From positions 124,001 to 188,000 of the forward strand of contig CAVPIA010000005.1 in the NCBI GenBank assembly GCA_963704875.1: a stretch of 64,000 nt of DNA. Reading direction: 5' to 3'. Source of the stretch: CAMYOC01 sp963704875 (GTDB taxonomy: Bacteria; Pseudomonadota; Gammaproteobacteria; Steroidobacterales; XN24). Under the pieces are notes generated by a model, which saw nothing but the letters and a program-made list of their open reading frames with translations, made no database searches and was not told where the DNA came from. The translations under genes were made by a program, and so were the position numbers. Below are positions 42,627 through 51,449 of this stretch, one piece after another. Within the stretch, counting starts at the first letter, position 1. Each line of letters starts with the position of its first letter.

Positions 42627-42741
42627 TCGTTTCTCCGGCAGAAGATTTCTGCCGATTGTACTTGAGCGGAGACATTTCCACCGGCGAGCCGTCTCGTGAT
42701 CGCCTATCATGCGCAGGTCCAGCACTGGGAGCGCGCCCACC

Positions 42742-44031
42742 ATGTCCGTCGATCTTGATGAGCCATTGACCTTGCCCTGCGGGGCTACGCTGCCAAACCG
42801 GATTGCCAAGGCCGCGATGACCGAAGGCCTGGCCGACGCAGATGATCGCGCGACCGAAGCGCATCAACGTTTGTATGCTCGCTGGTCCGACGGTGGTGCA
42901 GGTTTGCTGGTGACCGGCAATGTCATGGTCGATCGCCGATATCTGGAACGGCCGGGGAATGTCGTGATCGACGGCAATGGCGGCCGTGACGCATTACAGG
43001 CCTGGGCGGTGGCCGGCACCCGGGGTGGGAATCATCTGTGGATGCAGATCAGTCATCCAGGGCGCCAGGCATCACCGTTCTCCAGCGCAGAGTTGTTGTC
43101 ACCGTCTGACGTGCAGCTACGACTCGGCGGCATGTTCACTCAGCCACGTGCGATGAATGATGATGAGATCGAGGATGCGGTGAGGCGTTATGCGGAGGTC
43201 GCTCAGGTAGCGCGTGATTGCGGGTTTACCGGGGTGCAGGTGCACGCCGCGCATGGCTATCTGATTAGCCAGTTCCTGTCCCCGGTGACCAACAGACGGA
43301 CCGATCAATGGGGAGGTGAGCTACGCAATCGAGCGCGGTTCCTGCTCGATGTCGTCACGGCAGTGCGCGCGCGGGCCGGAGATGACTTCCCGCTGGGGGT
43401 CAAGCTCAACTCGGCGGATTTCCAGCAGGGGGGATTTACTCTGCAGGAGTGTGTGCAGGTGTCGCGCTGGCTGGCTGATATGGGCGTCGACCTGTTGGAG
43501 ATATCCGGCGGCAACTATGAACAGCCGCGTCTGCTCGGCGTCGAGGGCAAAAAGACAAGCTATCAACAACCCGCCAGCGCGAGTACCCGGCGGCGAGAGG
43601 CCTATTTTCTGGAATACGCCGCCGCGATTCGTGCCGAGGCGTCGTTGCCATTGATGGTCACCGGCGGGTTCCGGAACCGTCAGTACATGGCGGATGCCGT
43701 GAGCAAGGATGAATGCGCCGTAGTGGGGATGGGCCGCCCGTTGTGCGTCGATCCTGATCTGCCGCGGGGCCTGCTGGACGGGAGCGTTGCGCAGGCCATC
43801 GCCTGGGAGCAGAGGCTGCGTCTCGGGCCGGGCCGCCTGCTGGGATCGGCCAGCCCGGTATTCCTGATAAAGCTGATCAACGTCCAGGGCCAGATGGCCT
43901 GGTTCTACCAACAGTTGTTGCGCCTGGCGGCTGGCGACGAACCGGATAGCCGATTGGGCATCGTTTCAGCGCTGATCCGGCACAATATCCGGGAACGCCG
44001 GGTCGCCCGGCAGCGGCATTTTGCTGCCTGA
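42742..44031 (+). CDS. NADH:flavin oxidoreductase of the Old Yellow Enzyme family
   Basis: A 429-residue FMN-dependent ene-reductase-like TIM barrel. Landmarks: LTLPCGATLPNRIAKAAMTEGLAD, WMQISHPGRQ, and VQVHAAHGYLISQFLSPVTNRRTDQWGG, where the His-Ala-Ala-His segment contacts FMN and substrate, then LEISGGNYEQPR and MVTGGFR. The fold ends at about residue 370; a 60-residue helical tail follows and no C-terminal iron-sulfur/FAD domain is present. It probably reduces an enone or similar electrophile. GGGAG lies about 11 bases before the ATG; the earlier ATG 42709 is less good. It is divergent from the DUF819 gene. Confidence 0.9.
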   Translation: MSVDLDEPLTLPCGATLPNRIAKAAMTEGLADADDRATEAHQRLYARWSDGGAGLLVTGNVMVDRRYLERPGNVVIDGNGGRDALQAWAVAGTRGGNHLWMQISHPGRQASPFSSAELLSPSDVQLRLGGMFTQPRAMNDDEIEDAVRRYAEVAQVARDCGFTGVQVHAAHGYLISQFLSPVTNRRTDQWGGELRNRARFLLDVVTAVRARAGDDFPLGVKLNSADFQQGGFTLQECVQVSRWLADMGVDLLEISGGNYEQPRLLGVEGKKTSYQQPASASTRRREAYFLEYAAAIRAEASLPLMVTGGFRNRQYMADAVSKDECAVVGMGRPLCVDPDLPRGLLDGSVAQAIAWEQRLRLGPGRLLGSASPVFLIKLINVQGQMAWFYQQLLRLAAGDEPDSRLGIVSALIRHNIRERRVARQRHFAA

Positions 44032-44147
44032 GCCTGATGGGTGCGGTTTAAACCAATCGCTGGCGGCTGACGTCATAGAAACAGGAGGTGCGCCAGGGAC
44101 CTGGTCCGGGGCGTGTCAGAAACTGATACTTGCTTGGAGTTTTAGCC

Positions 44148-44960
44148 ATGGGCATTAGAACCGCACTCGGCCTGCTGATGGGCCTGTCTGCGCTGGCAAC
44201 CACACCCTCCTGGGCCTGGGGCTGGGGGGACAAATGCGATTTCCAGGTCGATCGAAACGGTGCGATCGATGTGGGAGACGCGACGACGGTGGAGATTTTT
44301 GCGCTGGCCGGCGAACTCGAGGTAAGGGGTCGCGCAGGCACCAGCGAAGTCACTGCCAGCGGGGAGGGATGTGTCTCCCGTGAAGACATGCTGCCCGCAA
44401 TAGACATCACGGTCAGCCGCAACGGCGACAGAATCATGATTCTGGCCGAGATGCCGGACATCAGCGGTGACACCGACCGCCGCTGGAGAGATGAGCAGGC
44501 TTTGCTGAATCTCGAAATCGAATTGCCCGATCACCTCGCGGTGATCGTGCATGACAGCAGCGGCGATCTGTTCGTGCATGGCGTGGCCAGCGCGGAGGTG
44601 ACCGACAGTTCCGGGGATATCGAAATCACGGAGATTGCCGGTCCGGTGCTGATTCCCCAGGACAGTTCAGGCGACATCCTGATTACCCGGGTTGGAGAGG
44701 TCGTGATCCAGGTCGACAGCTCGGGAGAGATCAGGATAGAGCAGTCCGGTTCGGTCACCATCGCTAATGACACCTCTGGCGATATTTCGCTGGTGGGCAT
44801 CGCCGGGGATGTGATGATCGGCAACGACTCGTCCGGACGCATTTCGGTGCGCGATATTGAGGGCAGTTTCCTGGTAGAAAACGACACCTCCGGCGGCATC
44901 CAGTACAGCAATGTTGCTGGCGCGGTGAGCTTGCCTGAGGATCGTCACGGACGGGACTGA
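44148..44960 (+). CDS. Secreted DUF4097 beta-helix protein (short form)
   Basis: A 270-residue exported protein with a signal peptide ending near TPSWA. Its repeats (DSSGDI, DSSGEI, DTSGDI, DSSGRI, DTSGGI) occur at about 20-residue spacing, the same architecture as the protein at 32957 but with Ser in place of Ala-Gly. The predicted fold is a parallel beta-helix with Asp-Ser-rich turns that could bind calcium or carbohydrate. A GGAG lies 9 bases before ATG 44148; an upstream TTG start is less likely. Function unknown. Confidence 0.83.
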   Translation: MGIRTALGLLMGLSALATTPSWAWGWGDKCDFQVDRNGAIDVGDATTVEIFALAGELEVRGRAGTSEVTASGEGCVSREDMLPAIDITVSRNGDRIMILAEMPDISGDTDRRWRDEQALLNLEIELPDHLAVIVHDSSGDLFVHGVASAEVTDSSGDIEITEIAGPVLIPQDSSGDILITRVGEVVIQVDSSGEIRIEQSGSVTIANDTSGDISLVGIAGDVMIGNDSSGRISVRDIEGSFLVENDTSGGIQYSNVAGAVSLPEDRHGRD

Positions 44961-45117
44961 GGCGGTAGCAGACCGCGTCCCGCGCGCCCGGTCCGACGGC
45001 GCGCTTGCCTGCAGTGGTCCGGGATCGGTTTAGCGGCCGAAGCATGATGTCCGGCGTCCGGCATAGGAAGTACGGCGTCCGGATGGTGCACCGACCGGGG
45101 TCTGATATATTCCGGCA

Positions 45118-47196
45118 ATGTCCGCCTCTGTCCCTGCCGCCGCGCCTGCCTATCTTGATCAGCTGAATCCGGCCCAACGTGAGGCGGCCGCTTATGGCGC
45201 CCGCCGCGGACAGCATTTCGGCACCGGACCACTGCTGATTATCGCCGGCGCCGGGACCGGCAAGACCATGACCCTGGCTCATCGCGTTGCCCACCTGGTG
45301 GTGGAGGGCGTGTTGCCCGAGCGGATCCTGTTGCTCACCTTTACCCGCCGCGCGGCACAGGAGATGAGCCAGCGCGCGCGGCGCATCGTCGCCACGGCCC
45401 TCGGCGGCGGCAGCGAAGTGCGATTGCCCTGGTCTGGCACGTTTCATTCCATCGCCAACCGCTTGTTGCGCGAGTACGCAGCCAATCTCGCGCTGGATCC
45501 GGCATTTTCAGTGCTCGATCGCGGAGATGCCGCAGATCTGATGGACGTGGTCCGCCATCGGCTCGGCCTGTCACGCAGCGCTCGTCGATTCCCGCGCAAG
45601 GACACCTGCCTGGCGATCTACTCGCGTTGTGTAAACGGGCGTCGGGAATTGTCCGATTGTCTTGAAGACGCCTGGCCCTGGTGTGTGGATTGGGAACAGG
45701 AGCTCAAGACCCTGTTCCGTGCCTATGTAGAAGCAAAACAGGAAACGGCTTGCCTCGATTACGATGATCTGTTGCTGTACTGGTCGTATCTGATGTCGGA
45801 TGTCAGCCTGGCCGCTTCGGTGTCAGCCCGTTTTGATCAGGTGCTGGTGGATGAGTATCAGGACACCAACCTGTTGCAGGCTGAGATCCTGACTGCAATG
45901 CGACCAGACGGCGCCGGGCTTACCGTGGTCGGTGACGATGCGCAGTCGATCTATTCCTTCCGTGCCGCCGAGGTCGAGAACATTCTCGGCTTTCCGGATC
46001 AGTTCGAACCGCGGGCCCGGGTGGTCACGCTGGAACAGAATTATCGTTCGACCCAGCCGATTCTGGATGCGGCCAACGACCTGATTGCCCTGGGTGAGCG
46101 TCAGTACCAGAAGCGACTGTTCTGTGAACAACCGTCGGCACAGAAGCCATGCTATGTCACCGTAGAAGATGACGAAGCACAGGCAGACTATGTGCTTGAT
46201 CGGGTGCTCAAAACACGGGAAGCAGGACAACGACTGATGGATCAGGCGGTGCTGTTTCGTAGCGCACACCATAGTGACAGGCTGGAACTCGAGCTGACCC
46301 GGCGGAATATTCCGTATGTGAAATATGGCGGCCTGAAGTTCCTTGAGGCGGCGCATGTAAAGGACCTGCTGGCGGTATTACGCTGGGCGGAGAATCCACG
46401 TGATCAAATGGCGGCATACCGCGTAGTCCAGCTATTGCCTGGTGCCGGACCCGCCACGGCCCAGGGTGCGTGGGAGCATCTGGCCGCAGCGGGGTTCCAG
46501 TTCTCTGCGCTTGACCGGTTCCAGCCGCCGCCTGGGGCTCGCCGGGACTGGCCGGGACTGATGTCCCTGATGTGCTCGCTGGGCCCTGGTGAGGGGGACT
46601 GGTATACGCAGCTCAGTCAGGTCAGGGTCTGGTATCAGCCACATCTGCAGCGGATTTTCGATGATTGGCAGGTGCGCGAAGGCGATGTAGATGCGCTCGA
46701 ACAGATTGCCAGCCGTTACCGATCACGCGAGCGCTTTCTAAGCGAACTGACGCTCGACCCGACTCAGGCCACCGGCGACCTGGCCGGGGCGCCAATGATG
46801 GACGAGGACTTTCTGATCCTGTCGACAGTACACTCGGCCAAAGGCCAGGAATGGGATTCCGTCTATGTGCTCAACGTAGCGGATGGCAACTTCCCCTCCG
46901 AATTCGCGACTGGTAAGCCGGCACTGATCGAGGAAGAGCGGCGACTGCTCTATGTTGCGATGACCCGCGCCCGCCTGGAGCTGCATCTGCTGGCACCGCT
47001 GAAGTACTACGTCCCCCAACAGCGCCGACACGGCGACCGGCATGTATATGGCGCCCGCAGCCGCTTCATCAATGATGCGCTGATGGAGCGATTCCAGCGC
47101 GTGTTTCACGGCACGCCGGCTGACCAGGCCGGGTCGGCCACAAGCCGGCCTGATACTGTCATCGACGTCGCCTCGCGAACCCGGCAAATGTGGTGA
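45118..47196 (+). CDS. UvrD/Rep-like superfamily I DNA helicase
   Basis: A 692-residue ATP-dependent helicase that probably unwinds DNA 3-prime to 5-prime during repair or replication restart. All the motifs are present in order: GAGTGKT (44-50), LTFTRRAAQEM, VDEYQDTN, VVGDDAQSIYSFR, LEQNYRST, VHSAKGQEWDSVYV and EERRLLYVAMTRARLEL. It is not UvrD itself: the segment between motifs IV and V is short and the C-terminal tail differs. There is no strong ribosome site; TATATT sits just before the start, so the transcript may be nearly leaderless. The polyphosphate glucokinase gene starts 28 bases downstream. Confidence 0.93.
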   Translation: MSASVPAAAPAYLDQLNPAQREAAAYGARRGQHFGTGPLLIIAGAGTGKTMTLAHRVAHLVVEGVLPERILLLTFTRRAAQEMSQRARRIVATALGGGSEVRLPWSGTFHSIANRLLREYAANLALDPAFSVLDRGDAADLMDVVRHRLGLSRSARRFPRKDTCLAIYSRCVNGRRELSDCLEDAWPWCVDWEQELKTLFRAYVEAKQETACLDYDDLLLYWSYLMSDVSLAASVSARFDQVLVDEYQDTNLLQAEILTAMRPDGAGLTVVGDDAQSIYSFRAAEVENILGFPDQFEPRARVVTLEQNYRSTQPILDAANDLIALGERQYQKRLFCEQPSAQKPCYVTVEDDEAQADYVLDRVLKTREAGQRLMDQAVLFRSAHHSDRLELELTRRNIPYVKYGGLKFLEAAHVKDLLAVLRWAENPRDQMAAYRVVQLLPGAGPATAQGAWEHLAAAGFQFSALDRFQPPPGARRDWPGLMSLMCSLGPGEGDWYTQLSQVRVWYQPHLQRIFDDWQVREGDVDALEQIASRYRSRERFLSELTLDPTQATGDLAGAPMMDEDFLILSTVHSAKGQEWDSVYVLNVADGNFPSEFATGKPALIEEERRLLYVAMTRARLELHLLAPLKYYVPQQRRHGDRHVYGARSRFINDALMERFQRVFHGTPADQAGSATSRPDTVIDVASRTRQMW

Positions 47197-47224
47197 GCCG
47201 CGGCATGAGAATTGTGGACACGGC

Positions 47225-48010
47225 ATGACCATGAGCAGACAGGGCTTCGGTATCGATATTGGTGGATCCGGCATCAAGGGCGCACCGGTGGATCTTGAAA
47301 GCGGCGAATTGCTGGCTGATCGTCTGCGGATTGCTACACCACAGCCTTCCACTCCCGCCGCGGTCGCTGTTGTGGTCAGGCAGATACTGGACCACTTTTC
47401 CTGGCAGGCCTGCGCCGGCTGTACGTTCCCTGCGGTTGTGCGACGCGGGATAACGATGACCGCGGCCAATGTCGACGACGGCTGGATTCAGCTGGATGCC
47501 GACGCATTGCTGGAACAGGTCAGCGGGCGATCTGTGCATCTGCTCAATGACGCCGATGCGGCAGGTCTGGCGGAAATGCAGTACGGCGCGGGCCGCGGGC
47601 AGTCTGGCGTGGTCATCGTGCTGACCCTGGGAACCGGGATCGGCAGTGCGGTTTTCAGTGACGGCGTGCTGCTCCCGAACACTGAGTTTGGTCATCTCGA
47701 AATACGCGGGAAGCGTGCGGAACGACGGGCCTCAGACCGAAGCAGAAAAAGCAAAGCACTGAGCTGGAGCGACTGGGCAGCCAGGCTGGAGGAGTATCTG
47801 CGCCGGATGGAGGATCTGTTCTGGCCGAATCTGATTATCCTCGGCGGCGGCGTCAGCAAGCATCATCAGCATTTCCTGCCATTGATCCGTACCCGAACAC
47901 CGCTGCGGCCGGCTGCGCTGCGCAACGAAGCCGGCATTATCGGCGCAGCGTATGCAGCGACGCTGGCTGAAGCGGAGTCTGCCCCGGACAGCGCGAACAA
48001 ATCTGGCTGA
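47225..48010 (+). CDS. ppgK: Polyphosphate glucokinase
   Basis: Phosphorylates glucose using inorganic polyphosphate (and often ATP) to give glucose-6-phosphate. It is a ROK-family protein of 261 residues with the phosphate loop DIGGSGIKG at 11-19, the sugar loop LNDADAAGLAEMQYGAG, LTLGTGIGSA and the polyphosphate-enzyme NTEFGHLEIRGKRAERR. It lines up well with the actinobacterial PPGK and lacks the zinc-binding loop of repressor ROK proteins. It is cytoplasmic. It follows the helicase gene by 28 bases and is closed by a bidirectional terminator. The pairing with a helicase is unexpected. Confidence 0.9.
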   Translation: MTMSRQGFGIDIGGSGIKGAPVDLESGELLADRLRIATPQPSTPAAVAVVVRQILDHFSWQACAGCTFPAVVRRGITMTAANVDDGWIQLDADALLEQVSGRSVHLLNDADAAGLAEMQYGAGRGQSGVVIVLTLGTGIGSAVFSDGVLLPNTEFGHLEIRGKRAERRASDRSRKSKALSWSDWAARLEEYLRRMEDLFWPNLIILGGGVSKHHQHFLPLIRTRTPLRPAALRNEAGIIGAAYAATLAEAESAPDSANKSG

Positions 48011-48096
48011 ACCCGGCTGAACCTCGCTGAACCCGCGAGGCGGAGAATGTCGCTAACCGGGGTGGGAGTCCAGCGTGCGTCCGGTGCTACCCGGAT

Positions 48097-48127
48097 AAAA
48101 AAAGGCCGCCCGGCAGGGCGGCCTTTT
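48097..48127. terminator. Bidirectional Rho-independent terminator between ppgK and mipA-like gene
   Basis: The perfect 10-base stem AAGGCCGCCC/GGGCGGCCTT has a 4-base loop, flanked by seven A on the left and four T on the right. It can end both the plus-strand ppgK transcript and the minus-strand MipA transcript. Confidence 0.92.
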
Positions 48128-48155
48128 CACGACCGGTTTGACGACCGTACTGCGG

Positions 48156-48932
48156 CTACTTGCCGAAGGAGTAGGCGACGCCGCCGAACAACGAGTACTG
48201 ATAGTCTTCGTCTGTGATCGGGCTGTCGTCGATCGCATCACCCAGATAGGTGTAGCGGCCGCCGGCAAGGAACAACCATTTGGAGCCCGGCGCGTTGTAG
48301 CCGAAGGTCATGCCGGCACGAAAGCCGGTCTCGTCATCGCCACTGTAGGCCGGACGCCCCGGAAGGGCTTCGCTGTTGCGCACGCCGTAGTAATAATCAA
48401 CAAAGTCCGAATCCATGTAGATCAGGCCACCGGACATGGTGTAGAACCAGGCGCCGGCGCGATTGTTGAACAGAGCCATCGCGCGGACCTGACTTCCGTC
48501 GCTGTTGCTCATTGCATCGGTGGTCGCGGTCAGTTCGAGGCCAAAGCGTTCCGGCTGCCAGCGGACCTGTCCGCCAACCGCCAGCGACGGATCCCGATCT
48601 TTCATGCCACTCAGAGCATTCGAGTCACTGCTTTCATAGCCATCGGCCCACCATTCGCCGAGCACCGAGACTTGCCAGGGCTTGGTGTCTACGAATTTCC
48701 AGCCGAGGTTGCTGCCGCGGATAAAGAAACGGTCGCCTTCGTACAGGACCAGCGGTACCGGACTGGTTTTCTTGCTGTCCTTGAAACCGGAATATGCTTT
48801 TTCGCGATAGATCGCGCCTACACCCAGGTGCCAGGGGCGTTTGGCGGCGGGTGCGGAAAATTCCTCCGCGACCACGGGTGTCACCAGCCCAACCAGGGCC
48901 GTGGCGACGATAATTCGGACAATAGCTTTCAT
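48156..48932 (-). CDS. MipA/OmpV-family outer-membrane protein
   Basis: A 258-residue outer-membrane beta-barrel protein. Its signal peptide ends near TPVVA. Amphipathic strands follow with typical MipA/OmpV elements (AIYREKAYSGFKDSKKTSPVPLVLYEGDRFFIRG, read in two parts, then DFVDYYYGV and YLGDAIDDSPI). In E. coli, MipA scaffolds a murein hydrolase and a synthase, while OmpV-like proteins elsewhere act in uptake or toxicity. GGAG is 8 bases before the ATG. It is transcribed from its own promoter between it and the peptidase gene. Confidence 0.92.
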   Translation of the reverse strand: MKAIVRIIVATALVGLVTPVVAEEFSAPAAKRPWHLGVGAIYREKAYSGFKDSKKTSPVPLVLYEGDRFFIRGSNLGWKFVDTKPWQVSVLGEWWADGYESSDSNALSGMKDRDPSLAVGGQVRWQPERFGLELTATTDAMSNSDGSQVRAMALFNNRAGAWFYTMSGGLIYMDSDFVDYYYGVRNSEALPGRPAYSGDDETGFRAGMTFGYNAPGSKWLFLAGGRYTYLGDAIDDSPITDEDYQYSLFGGVAYSFGK

Positions 48933-49030
48933 TAGAAGTACTCCAAGGGGGGGGTGCTGTTGGTGTTTCAGCTTGTGCCAGACACTGGCTAACCAAAGAT
49001 TCTACCCCAGATCACCGGTTAACAATCCAC

Positions 49031-49036
49031 ATTATA
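49031..49036 (-). promoter_or_regulatory. Candidate -10 box for the mipA-like gene
   Basis: A perfect TATAAT on the minus strand lies about 95 bases before the ATG and just past the end of the prolyl oligopeptidase gene. No convincing -35 hexamer is seen, so this is a weak call based on position and on the rarity of the motif here. Confidence 0.33.
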
Positions 49037-49059
49037 GGCCAGGAATTTTACTGATTGGC

Positions 49060-51303
49060 TCAGTTTTGCTTGTTCAGCCCAAGCGCCTGACGAACAAATG
49101 CGAACCGATCCGCTTCTTCCTCGATCCGCATCCAGGTCGGTTTGCCTGCGCCATGTCCGCCGCGGGTCTCGACGCGCACAATAATCGGATTGGCGCAGCT
49201 TTGCGCCTGCTGCAGTTCGGCGCCAAATTTGAAGCTGTGCCACGAGGCCACGCGGTCATCATGATCGCCCGTCTGGATCAGCGTCGCCGGGTAACACACA
49301 TCGGTTTTCACATTGTGTAGCGGTGAATACGCATATTGCGCGCGAAACTCATCCTCGTTTTCCGACAGACCATAGTCGGTTGCCCAGAACCGCGCATTGG
49401 CGGTGGCTGTGTGATATCGCAGCATATCCAGCACGCCGACCGCCGGCACGACCGCCCCGAACAACTCTGGCCGTTGCAGCATGCAGGCGGCGACCAGCAG
49501 GCCGCCATTGCTGCCACCGAAGACGGCCAGTCGTTCCGGACTGGTGTAGCCCTCGTCGATCAACCATTCGGCGGCGGCGATAAAGTCGTCAAACACATTC
49601 TGTTTCTTCAATCGGGTGCCGGCTTCATGCCAGCGCTTGCCGTATTCACCACCGCCGCGCAGATTGGGGATCGCCAGCATGCCGCCCATATCGAGCCAGA
49701 TTGCCCAGCGCGGGCTGTAGCCGGGGGTCAGAGCCTGATTAAAGCCACCGTAGCCGTACAGCAGAGTCGGCTGTTGCCCGTCGGCTTTGAGGTCCTTTCG
49801 ATGGGTCAGGAACATCGGCACCCGGGTACCGTCCTTGCTTTCGAAAAAGACCTGTCGGGTCTGATATTGGTCACCGTCGAACGGGGTGACTGCAGATTCC
49901 AGCGGCGTGACCGTGCGGGAAGAGATCTTGTACTCGTAGGTCGATGCAGGATCTACATAGCTGGTGAAGCCGAAGAAGATCTGGTCATCACCAAGCCTTG
50001 AAGACAGCCGGTCCTCGTCGCCGCTGGATGGCTTGTTGGCATTGTTTCCATAAACGGTGCCCAGGCCAGGTAATGGTATTTCTCCGTCCGGGGTACCGTT
50101 TAGCCGCACCAGCCGCACGGTGCTGTGGGCATCGGTCAGGTAATGCAATACCACGTGGTCGGCCGCCAGACTGGCTGCATAAATCGGTGTGTCGGTCTCC
50201 GCGACCACCTCGAACCATTGATCTGGTCCGGGTCGGTCGAGGTCGATGGCGATCACGCGACCGTTGGGTGCGTCGGCGGTAGTCCGGAAGTAGAAGCGCT
50301 GACCGGCGTTGCCGAGAAAGTCGTAGATCCCATCCCATTGGTCCAGCAATCTGACCACTGGCCGCTCCGGCTTGCGCAGATCCATGTAATACACGCCGTT
50401 GTCGAAGCTGCCCTCAATCAGCGACAGCACCAGGTAGTCACCGTCTTCGCTGACCTGGCCGCTGGCCTGACGACGCGGATGATCGGTGACTTCATAAACC
50501 AGTGTGTCGGCCGACTGTGGACCGCCGATGCGGTGATAGAAAATCCGCGCCTGGCGGGTATCGTCTCCCCGTCCATTCTCGTCCTGCGGATAACGGTTGT
50601 AGACAAACCCCTGACTATCCGCAAGCCAGGAAATACTGCCGCCGAATTTCACGTCGCGCAGCGTTTCTGGCAGGTCCTTGCCGGTGTCCAGATCCCGCAC
50701 ATGTAGCGTGACCCAGTCGGTGCCGCCGTCCGAGCGGGCGTAAGCGATCTTTCGACCGTCCGGGCTGACGACATAGTTAGCCATCGCTATCGTGCCGTCT
50801 TCGCTAAACCCGTTTGGATCGATCGCGATCTCAGGTGCCCCATCCGCAGCACTTGAGTAATACAGTACTGGCTGGTTACTGACACCGTCGCTGACTTCAA
50901 AGAAATAGCGCCCGCCGGTCTTTCGTGGGACGCCCCAGGACTTGTAGTTCCACAACGTTTCGGCCTGTTTGCGGATGTTCTCCCGGCCTGGCAATGACTC
51001 CAGATAGGGTCGGGAGATGTCATTCTCGGCCTTTACCCAGTCGGCGACTTCGCTGGAATCAAGATCCTCCATCCAGCGATAGGGGTCCGCCACCTCGGTG
51101 CCGAAATAGTCGTCGACATGATCGCTGCGTCTGGCTGGCGGATAAACCAGCCCATCAGAGTCAGCCTGATCGCCTGATCCGGATTTCATCGTTGTCCCTG
51201 GGTCGCTGGCGGGTTGGGCCGGGGCTGGTGTATCAGCAGAGCAGCCGGCAAGCGCAATCGCAGCGGCCAGCACCATCAGTTTTAGCAAGAATTGTTGCAG
51301 CAT
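49060..51303 (-). CDS. Prolyl oligopeptidase (S9A) lipoprotein
   Basis: A 747-residue serine peptidase that cleaves short peptides after proline. A lipobox (AAIALAGC) after a short signal peptide makes it a membrane-anchored periplasmic enzyme. The seven-bladed propeller domain spans about 110-450. The hydrolase domain has Ser598 in GGSNGG, an Asp in TGDHDDRV (about 680-683) and His717 in RGGHG. The loop before the serine (VFDDFIAAAEWLIDEGYTS, LRGGGEYGKRWHEAG) matches S9A, not S9B/C. Exported S9A enzymes of this kind are common in oligotrophic gammaproteobacteria. Confidence 0.94.
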   Translation of the reverse strand: MLQQFLLKLMVLAAAIALAGCSADTPAPAQPASDPGTTMKSGSGDQADSDGLVYPPARRSDHVDDYFGTEVADPYRWMEDLDSSEVADWVKAENDISRPYLESLPGRENIRKQAETLWNYKSWGVPRKTGGRYFFEVSDGVSNQPVLYYSSAADGAPEIAIDPNGFSEDGTIAMANYVVSPDGRKIAYARSDGGTDWVTLHVRDLDTGKDLPETLRDVKFGGSISWLADSQGFVYNRYPQDENGRGDDTRQARIFYHRIGGPQSADTLVYEVTDHPRRQASGQVSEDGDYLVLSLIEGSFDNGVYYMDLRKPERPVVRLLDQWDGIYDFLGNAGQRFYFRTTADAPNGRVIAIDLDRPGPDQWFEVVAETDTPIYAASLAADHVVLHYLTDAHSTVRLVRLNGTPDGEIPLPGLGTVYGNNANKPSSGDEDRLSSRLGDDQIFFGFTSYVDPASTYEYKISSRTVTPLESAVTPFDGDQYQTRQVFFESKDGTRVPMFLTHRKDLKADGQQPTLLYGYGGFNQALTPGYSPRWAIWLDMGGMLAIPNLRGGGEYGKRWHEAGTRLKKQNVFDDFIAAAEWLIDEGYTSPERLAVFGGSNGGLLVAACMLQRPELFGAVVPAVGVLDMLRYHTATANARFWATDYGLSENEDEFRAQYAYSPLHNVKTDVCYPATLIQTGDHDDRVASWHSFKFGAELQQAQSCANPIIVRVETRGGHGAGKPTWMRIEEEADRFAFVRQALGLNKQN

Positions 51304-51449
51304 GTCCGGATTCCGCAGAGAGACTTATCACCAGTCTAAACGCTGCGGCAATCGGGTCTCAACAATTGGCAATTCCTGAAGAGCCTGGCGCGATCCGGCA
51401 TAAAAATGCTGCAGCAGCGCCGGCCGGCGCTCCCCGCTGCGCTCGACGC

